DNA from: Leptospira ainazelensis
Lineage (GTDB): Bacteria; Spirochaetota; Leptospiria; Leptospirales; Leptospiraceae
DNA length: 64,000 nt
NCBI RefSeq assembly: GCF_016918785.1
Contig: NZ_JAFFPT010000055.1
Span: forward strand, 69,588-133,587
Direction: 5' to 3'
Positions 56,853 to 64,000 of this stretch are shown piece after piece. The translations under genes and the position numbers were made by a program. The notes beneath the pieces are model-generated. The model was not told where the DNA came from. It saw nothing but the letters and a program-made list of their open reading frames with translations, and searched no databases. Position 1 is the first letter of the stretch, and every line of letters begins with the position of its first letter.

Positions 56853-58967
56853 TCATACGTCCAATACCGTGATCCCATCCCAGTTATTGGGAGATCCAAA
56901 TCTACAGTAATGAATCGATTTTTCGAGATACCAGCGCGCAGGTTGATCCAATTTATTTCTTTCTAATACCCGATTGAACACAACACAGGCTTCTTCGAAA
57001 TTCCTTTGTCTAAAATGTGAGATTCCTCTTTCAAATTCCTCCTTTGTATCCATAAAAAGGTTAAGAAGAGGATCGGATTGTCCATTAAAAACTTCTAAAA
57101 TGGTTACGATGGAATTATGGCCTCTGAGTTGGATTCGATCCAATACTCTCATCTGATATTTTTCCGGATTTTCCAAGCTAAAAAGAACGTGATCCGTTAT
57201 CAAAATGGAAGAATCGAAAAGACGACAAAGCTGCCCCACTCTCGTGGCAAGCGTGACCGAAGCGGAAATCACGGCGCTTTCCATTCGTTCCGATTCCCCG
57301 ATCGTTCCCAACACGATCGGCCCCCGATGCAAACCGGTCCCCACACGAACCGCTTCCTTTCCGTTCCCAACTCTGGACATATTAATTTCTCTTAATATAC
57401 CTTGTATCCCGACCGCACTTTCAAGGGCGTCCTCGGTTCTTTGAGAGAACAAGGAAAGAAAGGCGTCTCCAAAATACTTATCGATAAACCCGTTTTTATC
57501 CCGGATCAACGGACCGACCTTACCCAGATAAGAATTGATGAACTCGAAATTTTCCTTCGCTGAAATCTGATCGGAAACGTTCTGAAAAGGACGGATCTCG
57601 TTGTAGAGGATCGTCATTTCCTCTTCCGCTACGTCGCCTAACTTAACGTCTATGAAATTATTCTCGTTGAGAATTTTTAAAAATTCCCTCGGAACGAACA
57701 AACCGTACGAGGTATTAGTTTTATTTAACGTATTCGTTAAATCGACGATGGCGCCGAAAGCCTGAGAATATCTGCGAGCCAACAAATAAGCCTGAGTAAA
57801 AAGCATCGCCAACAAACCGATCGGAGAAAAATAGCCAGTGTTGATGATTCGTTTATTGTAAAGAGTATCGTGAACGCTTACGAGAAAGAATATAAGCAGA
57901 CCGTTTAATAGAAGAACGGCTCCGCTTCGTTTTCTTACGATCGCAAGCGCGAGAATATAAAATCCGTAAAAAAAAGTGATAAACGTAAAAGCGTAATAAA
58001 CGTCGATCGTCCCCGTAAAAAAAGAAGGGGAAGTAATCAGAACTATAACGGAAGCGAGGCCTCCAAAGGAAAGAATTCCATAATAAAGATATTCGTTGAG
58101 TTCGGCCGGAAATAAGGAACGGAAAAACGCCGCAAAAATAGGAACCGTCAGATAAAAAGAAAGATATACGATCTTGCTATGGATCGAATAGTCCAAACCC
58201 GGTATTAAAATCTGAATCAGATTTTCCCCCGTGCTGGTAGTCCGAAAACAATAGACTAAACAGAGAAGTCCGAAAAATAAGACCGACTTTTCTTCCTTAC
58301 GAAGATAGAATAACGTTAGATGATACAGCGCCATGATCGCCAAACTTCCGAATACGAAAACTTCGATAGTAAGTTTTTTCTCGCGGATCGATTGTATCGA
58401 AGCGTTTTTTCCGATAAAAAACTTTCCGGTTAAACCGCCCCTCGCATGGTGAAAATTCGAGATTAGGATTTTTAGATTGAGCTCTTTTTCGGAATTCAAA
58501 AACGAATAAATCTTTTTGTTCCATTCGGGTTTTGACCTTTCGGAACTATCTCCCACCGTTCCGATCGATCCCAGTTTTTTCGAATTGATATAAATTTCGT
58601 ACGCTGTCTCGGAAATATCCGATTGAAGGGCTAACTCTTGACCGACCAAAGAATCGGGGAGTTTTATTTTTAGAAAATAAGTGGCGTAACCATCGGAGGG
58701 AAATTTATTTCCATCAACATTCTCAAATTTTACCCAGGACTTTGGAACCGTAGTAAAGAGAGAATTTTCGGTCCAGGATTCCCGCGAGAATTGATTCCAT
58801 AAGAATCGAAATTCTCCTTCGAGAAGCGCCGGTCCGTGTTCATCGAAGTTCCATCCAGTAAGATCGAGAATTCCTTTTTCAGCTTTTGGAAACGGAATCG
58901 ATTCCATCCAAGAACAGGAAAAAAGGAAAAAAACAAAAATCCAAGAATAGATCCTCGGAACTTTCAT
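56853..58967 (-). CDS. 7TM receptor-like protein with altered cyclase domain (paralogue 2), lipoprotein
   Basis: A 704-residue product from ATG 58967, after a GGAT seven bases upstream. A lipobox FLFSC follows a short signal. The domain order matches paralogue 1: beta-sandwich (EGEFRFLWNQF, ATYFLKIKLPDS, ETAYEIYINSKKLGSIG), seven helices, cyclase fold, TPR-like tail. In the cyclase part the first metal Asp is Glu (YNEIRPFQNV), the second is kept (KYFGDAFLSLF), and SVTLATRVGQL keeps the Arg but loses the Asn. It is thus less degenerate than its neighbour. The two arose by tandem duplication and are likely cotranscribed, starting from this gene. Confidence 0.82.
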   Translation of the reverse strand: MKVPRIYSWIFVFFLFSCSWMESIPFPKAEKGILDLTGWNFDEHGPALLEGEFRFLWNQFSRESWTENSLFTTVPKSWVKFENVDGNKFPSDGYATYFLKIKLPDSLVGQELALQSDISETAYEIYINSKKLGSIGTVGDSSERSKPEWNKKIYSFLNSEKELNLKILISNFHHARGGLTGKFFIGKNASIQSIREKKLTIEVFVFGSLAIMALYHLTLFYLRKEEKSVLFFGLLCLVYCFRTTSTGENLIQILIPGLDYSIHSKIVYLSFYLTVPIFAAFFRSLFPAELNEYLYYGILSFGGLASVIVLITSPSFFTGTIDVYYAFTFITFFYGFYILALAIVRKRSGAVLLLNGLLIFFLVSVHDTLYNKRIINTGYFSPIGLLAMLFTQAYLLARRYSQAFGAIVDLTNTLNKTNTSYGLFVPREFLKILNENNFIDVKLGDVAEEEMTILYNEIRPFQNVSDQISAKENFEFINSYLGKVGPLIRDKNGFIDKYFGDAFLSLFSQRTEDALESAVGIQGILREINMSRVGNGKEAVRVGTGLHRGPIVLGTIGESERMESAVISASVTLATRVGQLCRLFDSSILITDHVLFSLENPEKYQMRVLDRIQLRGHNSIVTILEVFNGQSDPLLNLFMDTKEEFERGISHFRQRNFEEACVVFNRVLERNKLDQPARWYLEKSIHYCRFGSPNNWDGITVLDV

Positions 58968-59106
58968 ATTCTTATCCAAAAATTAGAATCGGAAAGAAGG
59001 TTTCCCGATAAAAAAAGGAGATCCTCAAGAGTTTAGGTTTCATATTAGTTCTAAAAAAATCGGAGTTCGATTGTGAAACGATATTCTGTCTTTGGAAACC
59101 GAACGG

Positions 59107-60402
59107 TCAATGAATATTCAAACTATATAAATCAATTTCAGTTTCTCTTCCTTTCACTTTGAATTTTCCGAGTGATCTACACTGTTTTCGATTTTCATCG
59201 GAAAGAAGTTCGTAAACGGCGGAGGAAAAGAGGATTTTTTCCCGAAGAGAAGAACAAAGACCTTCGATCCTCGAAGCTGTATTCACGCTATCTCCGATAA
59301 CGGTGAAATCCAAACGATTTTTAGAGCCGATGGCGCCTTGAACGACTTCTCCGTAATGAAGGCCGATACCGGATTCTAAGATCGGAAATTGGGAAAGGCT
59401 CCATTCTTTGTTGAGAACTTCCAATTCACTCTGCATCTCTTGCGATGTTTTTAAAGCCGCGTCCGCGGGAGAATCGACCTCCACCAATCCTCCGAAAACC
59501 GCCATGATCGCGTCGCCGATAAATTTGTCGATGGTTCCGCCGTTTCTAGTAATACAATCCGCCATTCGATCAAAGTATTCGTTGAGTTGAAGAATCAATC
59601 GATCAGGATCGGACTTCTCGCTCAAAGAAGTAAACGACCTCAGATCCGAAAACAGGACAAGAACCTTTTTCTTTTCGGTACGATCCGTGACCCCTTCGCT
59701 TAACAATTTCTCTTTCACTTCTTCCGAAACGAATTGTCCGAACAACCGGGATATGTTTGATTTTTCTTTTTCTCTTTCGAGAACTTCCGAAAGAAGACGT
59801 TTTGTGTTTCTTACAAGAACACCTACCACGATTCCTGAAAAAACCATCATCATCGATTTGAAAAAATAAATAGGAGGATCGGTGAGATCATGCCACTGAA
59901 GAAGGTCTTTGGTGTGAATTTCCGAAATCCCATCCATTGAAAGAAGGTAGAAAACAAAATATTGAAGTCCACAATAGAAACCTGAAAGAATCGACAACCT
60001 TTCATCCAGCGCAAATCCGGAAAGGATCACCATAAAAAAATAAAGATAAGAGGCGGGGCCGGTAATATAAGTTGCGGCGCCTAACGGAAGATAGGTTTCG
60101 GCGAGAACATACAAAATTCCGGGAAGTGTGGAATAAAATAAAATCACGATATAAATCCGGGACCCTTTTGCCATTTTGAATTTTGCAAGAAGGTAGAAGA
60201 AAAAGGAAACGATTCCTCCGATAGAGGTCCATAGAATCGGAACCTGCATTTGAAAGACAATTCCCTGTCTCTGCATCCAGATCAGAGCGATTGCGGAAGC
60301 AGTTCCTAAAATGAAAGAATAAAAACTGACCTTTTGTAAGGTAGAATTGATCTCGAATTCTAAATAAGAAGAATAAGACTCTTTATCGCGGGCATTTATC
60401 AT
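59107..60402 (-). CDS. Membrane-bound class III adenylate/guanylate cyclase
   Basis: Here, in 431 residues, the cyclase appears intact. About six helices fill residues 25-210. The catalytic domain runs from 240: metal Asp D253 in VLFSDLRSFTS, D297 in KFIGDAIMAVFGG, and the substrate-binding block DFTVIGDSVNTASRIEGL with the Asn and Arg needed for catalysis. The aspartate in RLDFT at the base-recognition position favours ATP as substrate. It should make cAMP in response to a membrane signal. It precedes the two degenerate paralogues on the same strand, but a 139-base gap lies between. Confidence 0.92.
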   Translation of the reverse strand: MINARDKESYSSYLEFEINSTLQKVSFYSFILGTASAIALIWMQRQGIVFQMQVPILWTSIGGIVSFFFYLLAKFKMAKGSRIYIVILFYSTLPGILYVLAETYLPLGAATYITGPASYLYFFMVILSGFALDERLSILSGFYCGLQYFVFYLLSMDGISEIHTKDLLQWHDLTDPPIYFFKSMMMVFSGIVVGVLVRNTKRLLSEVLEREKEKSNISRLFGQFVSEEVKEKLLSEGVTDRTEKKKVLVLFSDLRSFTSLSEKSDPDRLILQLNEYFDRMADCITRNGGTIDKFIGDAIMAVFGGLVEVDSPADAALKTSQEMQSELEVLNKEWSLSQFPILESGIGLHYGEVVQGAIGSKNRLDFTVIGDSVNTASRIEGLCSSLREKILFSSAVYELLSDENRKQCRSLGKFKVKGRETEIDLYSLNIH

Positions 60403-61303
60403 CGAAGGAGATTCTTTCAGAGATGAATTAAAATTCCAAGACTATTTAAATTGGGAAAGAAATTCCCGTCGATGAATTCCGGAACCAGATTGGCGGTGTT
60501 TCCTTTTACGACTCAAGATAAGTCATCGATCATCGACAAAAGATCTGCGTGAAGTATAGATTTTTTTGAATTCGGATCGAGGTTTCCCAACTGACAAATC
60601 CAATTCCGCAAAAAACGAGGAAACGGGAAGGCCTTACTATCGTTTTGAAATCGTATATGATCCTGATCCCTGAGTTTCAGACTGCGAAAAGCTCCCGGAG
60701 ATTCGCAAAAATGCCCTCAGACTTCTATTCCACAAGTGACTCTACGCAAAATTATAACAATACGATTTCGGCTAACTTTAAAGAAGGAATGTAGAAATGA
60801 ATCCGAAGTATTTTCAAAAAACAAACACAATGGATACAATTTAATAGAATATTCCTTTGGTAATTGTCCGGAAAATATATTTCCAAAAACTTACAATTCG
60901 GAATTCGATTTTTTTATAACAGTATAGACGGTTGGTTTCAACACAAACCGTTTGGAAAACACGAAGATCCCAAACTCCAAAATTGAAAAGAATCACTGAT
61001 TACCTTGGTAGGATTTGGAGCAAAATTCAAGGATAAAGAAGCGGGACCGGCACCTAAATTGATAAGTATAGAACTAAATGATAATCATCGACTTGATTCC
61101 CAACTACAGCACAAGATCGATTCCTAAACATAGAGGCAATCTATAAAACGAACTTCAAAAACAAATCGTTAATTCTTATTTATGAAATAAAATTTATGTA
61201 TTTTATAAATATCTAATATGAATTTAACACGCTTTAAAATAAGAATTCAAAAAAAACTCATACGCGTTGTCGTTAGTGGAAATAAATAGGAGAAACCTTC
61301 TAC
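60403..61303. other. Long intergenic region with decayed coding traces
   Basis: The first half (60403-60750) shows nothing recognisable. From about 60750 protein-like sequence appears in shifting frames; see the pseudogene entry. AT-rich sequence follows from 61140 up to the lipoprotein start. Confidence 0.5.
60790..61127 (+). pseudogene. Probable frameshifted remnant of an unknown gene
   Basis: Protein-like segments occur in two frames: NGYNLIEYSFGNCPENIF and FPKTYNSEFDFF first, then after a frame change FYNSIDGWFQHKPFGKHEDP, an in-frame stop, and LVGFGAKFKDKEAGPAPKL followed by ISIELNDNHRLDS to the stop at 61125. No family was recognised. The composition looks coding and not random, which suggests a gene lost by frameshift and nonsense changes. 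Confidence 0.4.
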
Positions 61304-62071
61304 ATGAAAAATAACATCATGAAACTGGCGGCGATTGTGGCACTTACTGTTGCATTCGCGGCTTGTAAACCAAAAGATAGCGACGACAACACAACTACGA
61401 CGGCCCTGCTTTTTCTGCTGGACCAGACTAGTGGAAACTGTGCGGTCGTATCTAGAACGAATTCGACTTTGTATACGGCATCGTTAACCGTAATTCCAAA
61501 GGGTGGCTGTAACCAAGCGACTCTTGCAGGAAGCACTCTTGCGGCAAACACGTTAATCACCCAAGCCTACTATGATACGGCTCAAACGATCGCTACCTCC
61601 CTCGGATGTAACTCTAACACAAGCGCAAGACTTACCACTTTGAAAGAAGCCGTTGCAACCGCAAACTCCACTGCAACCGCACAGACAACCTTTGATACAA
61701 ACGTGGAAAGAACTAGATACTTCCCAATTGCTGACCTAAGAGTGGAAGGAATCGTTGCTCTCAATACCGCTCTTTCTCCATTAGGATTTTCTCAAGCGGA
61801 AATTTTGGCGCTTAAAGTAGTTAGTTTAGATGCTTATAGGAACATTTTTCCTATCACATTCCTCGGTCAAGCCGCGGGTTTAGCGGGTGACACAGCTTGT
61901 GTTACCGCCGTAACTAATAAATCGAGAACGGATTACGCTGGAGTAAGAGGTGTAGATCCCGCTGCTACTACAAAAGCGACGATTACGACCCTTCCGTTGA
62001 TCAATACTTGCACATACGGAAGCGCTTCTCCGACTAACACGACTTGCGCGACCCTAAACACTCAATTCTAA
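61304..62071 (+). CDS. Leptospira-type lipoprotein of unknown function
   Basis: A 255-residue product with signal and lipobox AFAAC, so the mature N-terminus is a lipidated Cys near residue 21. The body is rich in Ala and Thr, with low aromatic content and six or more cysteines in spaced pairs (SGNCAVV, GGCNQA, LGCNSN, DTACVTA, INTCTYG, TTCATL), implying disulfides. The helical centre includes TSARLTTLKEAVATANSTA. The family is not recognised. AGGAG lies eleven bases before the ATG; an internal ATG five codons later is an option. A strong terminator follows. Confidence 0.75.
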   Translation: MKNNIMKLAAIVALTVAFAACKPKDSDDNTTTTALLFLLDQTSGNCAVVSRTNSTLYTASLTVIPKGGCNQATLAGSTLAANTLITQAYYDTAQTIATSLGCNSNTSARLTTLKEAVATANSTATAQTTFDTNVERTRYFPIADLRVEGIVALNTALSPLGFSQAEILALKVVSLDAYRNIFPITFLGQAAGLAGDTACVTAVTNKSRTDYAGVRGVDPAATTKATITTLPLINTCTYGSASPTNTTCATLNTQF

Positions 62072-62099
62072 TCAAAAGTTTGTCTTTTAATTAGAAGAG

Positions 62100-62134
62100 A
62101 CAAAGGTCATCCCGAAACGGGTGACCTTTGTTTT
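62100..62134 (+). terminator. Terminator after the Ala/Thr-rich lipoprotein gene
   Basis: Arms ACAAAGGTCA and TGACCTTTGT, with an inner CCCG/CGGG stem, one bulged T and a three-base loop, are followed by four Ts. Confidence 0.85.
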
Positions 62135-62163
62135 AGTATCATTCTACCTTTTTATCGGATTTT

Positions 62164-62838
62164 ATGTTTTCAAAAAAATATTTCTTTCTATTGGGCGCCT
62201 CTTGTCTTCTTTTCTACTGTAGCCCCCCTTTCGAAGCGATCTCCCATGATCAAAACAAAGACGGAAAAATCGATAACGTGCTTTATACAAAACGCGACTC
62301 AAACGTATCCATTTTTATGGAAACCTTTGAAAACCAAAAAGAGGTTCCGGACGATTGGTTGTGGTTAAAGATGGACCCCAAAGATCCAAAATCATTCCAA
62401 CCTCTTTACAACGAAATCGCATCCAACGATCCACATAAGGTGGACGTGAAAGTTTGGTATGGCCCCGGGAATTTAAAGCTCGTCGAAAAAGACGACCGAG
62501 ACCAAGACGGCTATTTCGAGACGACACAATACTACAATCGTTTTGCAAAACCGAAAATTACTTCGGGGATTGTTGCGAGAATTGAAATCGATTCAGACAA
62601 AGACCAAAAGCCTGATATTTGGATCTTTCCGATGGAAAGGATGGAAATCGACACAAACAAAGACGGAATTCCGGACAAAAAATCATCCGAACCAAAAATC
62701 ATCGGCGGAATTTTAAAAACAAGGAAACAAATCGTCACTTCTTCAGCTACTCCTCTTTCTCCAACACAATCCTGGGCGCTCCATCCGGAACTGATTGCGG
62801 ACGAAAGTTTGAAGGCGATCATTCCCTCTACCCTCTGA
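62164..62838 (+). CDS. Lipoprotein with thrombospondin-type-3-like calcium-binding repeats
   Basis: A 224-residue product with a lipobox (LLFYC). Four acidic DxDxDG-like loops are spread along it: DQNKDGKIDN near residue 29, DRDQDGYFE near 111, DSDKDQKPD near 141 and DTNKDGIPD near 162. These match the calcium-binding loops of thrombospondin type 3 or EF-hand-like repeats. Between them lie beta-rich stretches such as VDVKVWYGPGNLKLVEKDD. It is probably an envelope protein stabilised by calcium. It lies 92 bases after the previous lipoprotein gene, beyond that gene's terminator. Confidence 0.78.
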   Translation: MFSKKYFFLLGASCLLFYCSPPFEAISHDQNKDGKIDNVLYTKRDSNVSIFMETFENQKEVPDDWLWLKMDPKDPKSFQPLYNEIASNDPHKVDVKVWYGPGNLKLVEKDDRDQDGYFETTQYYNRFAKPKITSGIVARIEIDSDKDQKPDIWIFPMERMEIDTNKDGIPDKKSSEPKIIGGILKTRKQIVTSSATPLSPTQSWALHPELIADESLKAIIPSTL

Positions 62839-63408
62839 AAGAGGGCGATTCTTAGCTTTTAATCATTTATTTCCGGTAAAAAAGTGAATGAAAAAAACCT
62901 TCGATAGCGATAATATATTATAATTTTATAAAATTATAAATTTCAAGTCCCGCGCTCTTGTTCAAATCCAAATCCCGACTTGCGATTCCGCATCCTATAT
63001 AAACTCTTTTTTGCATCGAACCGCTCATCGTAATTTAGCGACGCCCGCGTCGATCCGCAGAGTTTCTCTCACCCTCTTCGGTTTTCTTTCCCAAGGCTTA
63101 AAAGAACTCGCAAGTAAGTCCAAAAATCGGCTTCTTTTGACCTCTTCGGCGTTCTAAAATAAAGAATAGGGGCCAGCGCTTGCAGATGTACTTCTATAAC
63201 TACTTAGAAAGAGCCGTTTTTTTCATTCCGATTAAAAAGGAACGAATATCATTCTAAATAAGATTCAAATCGAGTGGCAATTCAGGATGATCCAAAAGAT
63301 CAGAAGCAAGTTTCAAATTCTCTTAGGCATTTTTCAAGCTTCCTTGTGTTTCAAAAAGCGAATGTATTCTGATTCTTATCAGAATACATTTAAGGAGACT
63401 ATCGAGGA
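62839..63408. other. Non-coding region before the IS remnants
   Basis: No gene was found. An AT-rich palindromic patch lies near 62918-62945. A perfect 12-base hairpin occupies 63361-63390. Confidence 0.5.
63361..63390. promoter_or_regulatory. Perfect inverted repeat ahead of a truncated reading frame
   Basis: Arms AATGTATTCTGA and TCAGAATACATT flank a six-base loop. Two bases later AAGGAG begins and an ATG follows at 63409. The layout is that of an operator or hairpin in front of a gene start, but the reading frame ends after 17 codons. Confidence 0.45.
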
Positions 63409-63462
63409 ATGCTAATAGAGATCCGAACGATTCCGGCCAATGCTGAGACAAAAAACAGGTAA
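63409..63462 (+). pseudogene. Truncated gene start, 17 codons
   Basis: ATG at 63409 with AAGGAG eleven bases ahead encodes MLIEIRTIPANAETKNR and stops. A ribosome site and an upstream palindrome without a full gene suggest that a gene was disrupted here, perhaps by the IS insertions that follow. Confidence 0.3.
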
Positions 63463-63555
63463 TTTTACATCAAACCATAATTAGGCACCAAGTTCATTTT
63501 GGCCCTCTCCTATTTGGTGAACACGGATTATTTAAGAATAAAAGGACAAGATAGC

Positions 63556-63926
63556 ATGTCCCAAAATCCCGATACGATGAAGAATTTCAAAGAGACGCAA
63601 CCTAACGGAAAAAAACGACCAGTAAGTCATCAGATCAACTTTCCCAAGAATTAGATATATCGATAATTACACTTCGGAAATGGAAGACGAAGTAAAGGCC
63701 GGAGTAGATTGCCTCAAAAAAGAATTAGCCGAGGTAACGGAAGTGAGAAGTCCTAAGAAAGTCAGTGGTCGTCTTCTTGATGGCCACACGAATGAGTTAT
63801 TCGTTTACCAAAAATAACCGAATACCTTATCGATTGAGGATGTGCGAATGTTTGAAATATCGTCTAAGAACGGTGATTGCGGATTGCTTAAAAGTCCAGA
63901 AAGTAGCCGCTCAAAAGGCAACCTAG
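63556..63926 (+). pseudogene. Degenerate IS3-family transposase (OrfA and start of OrfB)
   Basis: Three short frames in order recall IS3 OrfA and OrfB. One reads SDQLSQELDISIITLRKWK, the OrfA helix-turn-helix. The next reads CLKKELAEVTEVRSPKK, matching the OrfA leucine-zipper block that usually ends ERDILKK. The third, from 63780, reads MSYSFTKNNRIPYRLRMCEC, which resembles an OrfB start. Frameshifts separate all three, so it is inactive. Confidence 0.65.
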
Positions 63927-63940
63927 CCTAGTTACGTTTT

Positions 63941-64000
63941 TGGAGACACTTTTTAAGCAATTCGTTCTTCAAATTCCGCAGGACTCACGTATCCTAAAAA
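63941..64000 (-). mobile_element. End of a second IS3-family element entering from the right
   Basis: The plus strand from TGGAGACACTTTTTAAGC looks like a terminal inverted repeat beginning with TG, as in IS3 elements. The tail of a transposase gene follows on the opposite strand. The rest lies beyond the window. Confidence 0.6.
63953..64000 (-). CDS. IS3-family transposase OrfB, C-terminal end (partial)
   Basis: Read from the window edge, the minus strand encodes FLGYVSPAEFEERIA and a TAA stop. The Y-x-S-P-x-E-F-E motif is the usual C-terminus of IS3 OrfB integrase-type transposases. The gene continues past base 64000, so its integrity cannot be judged. Confidence 0.75.
   Translation of the reverse strand, partial: FLGYVSPAEFEERIA

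Overview
The window reads as chromosome of a pathogenic Leptospira. The signs are moderately AT-rich DNA (by eye near 40% GC, not computed), lipoproteins with spirochaetal lipoboxes and DUF1554 or DUF1566 (Lcl) domains, membrane-bound AraC and adenylate/guanylate-cyclase receptors, IS3-family remnants, and many intergenic copies of a GGAACTCC-cored repeat. The GC level would fit the borgpetersenii/santarosai/weilii side of the pathogenic clade better than interrogans, but that is inference.

Layout. 0.1-7.2 kb: an RND efflux pump with its TetR regulator, a convergent outer-membrane porin, a ferredoxin/metallo-beta-lactamase fusion and a hemerythrin-like protein. 7.6-9.5 kb: a PAS/GGDEF/EAL protein whose 3' end lies inside a tandem duplication. 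9.6-18.4 kb: an AidB-like acyl-CoA dehydrogenase, GlnD, MetG, a TerB-like protein and a membrane protein. 18.4-25.9 kb: a repeat-rich gap, a DUF1554 lipoprotein, a 7TM-AraC regulator, two adjacent DUF1566 proteins and a small lipoprotein. 26.4-34.2 kb: a di-haem cytochrome c; a four-gene operon (PP2C phosphatase, TPR protein, membrane protein, STAS protein) that looks like a partner-switching signalling unit; an AraC regulator, a DUF962 protein and a DUF1569 protein. 34.4-42.9 kb: a di-metal hydrolase, tRNA-Val(GAC), an MFS transporter, a HEAT protein, a PhaR-type regulator and a divergent degenerate receiver protein, GNAT, KTSC, MarR, a peroxiredoxin-like protein, an alpha/beta hydrolase and an unknown. 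43.0-49.9 kb: an ankyrin/TM protein and TetR operon behind two GAACATGTTC palindromes, PPK2, a FliG-C-like protein, DUF2071, an M43-like metalloprotease lipoprotein and a HEAT-like protein. 50.0-54.6 kb: a 53-bp tandem repeat array, crotonyl-CoA carboxylase/reductase, and a 788-residue three-part fusion (isochorismatase-like, kinase-like, dual-specificity phosphatase). 54.6-60.4 kb: three cyclase-domain membrane proteins, two of them degenerate tandem paralogues. 60.4-64.0 kb: decayed coding sequence, two lipoproteins, and an IS3 graveyard ending in the tail of a further IS3 transposase.

The most unusual objects are the three-domain fusion beside the degenerate cyclase-like receptors, the paired-palindrome operator of the ankyrin-TetR operon, the PP2C/STAS operon, and the layered repeat families (53-bp array, dispersed GGAACTCC units, an inverted 60-bp pair, the EAL tail duplication). 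One tRNA was found. No rRNA, CRISPR array, riboswitch or origin was recognised. All domain calls come from reading motifs, with no database search.
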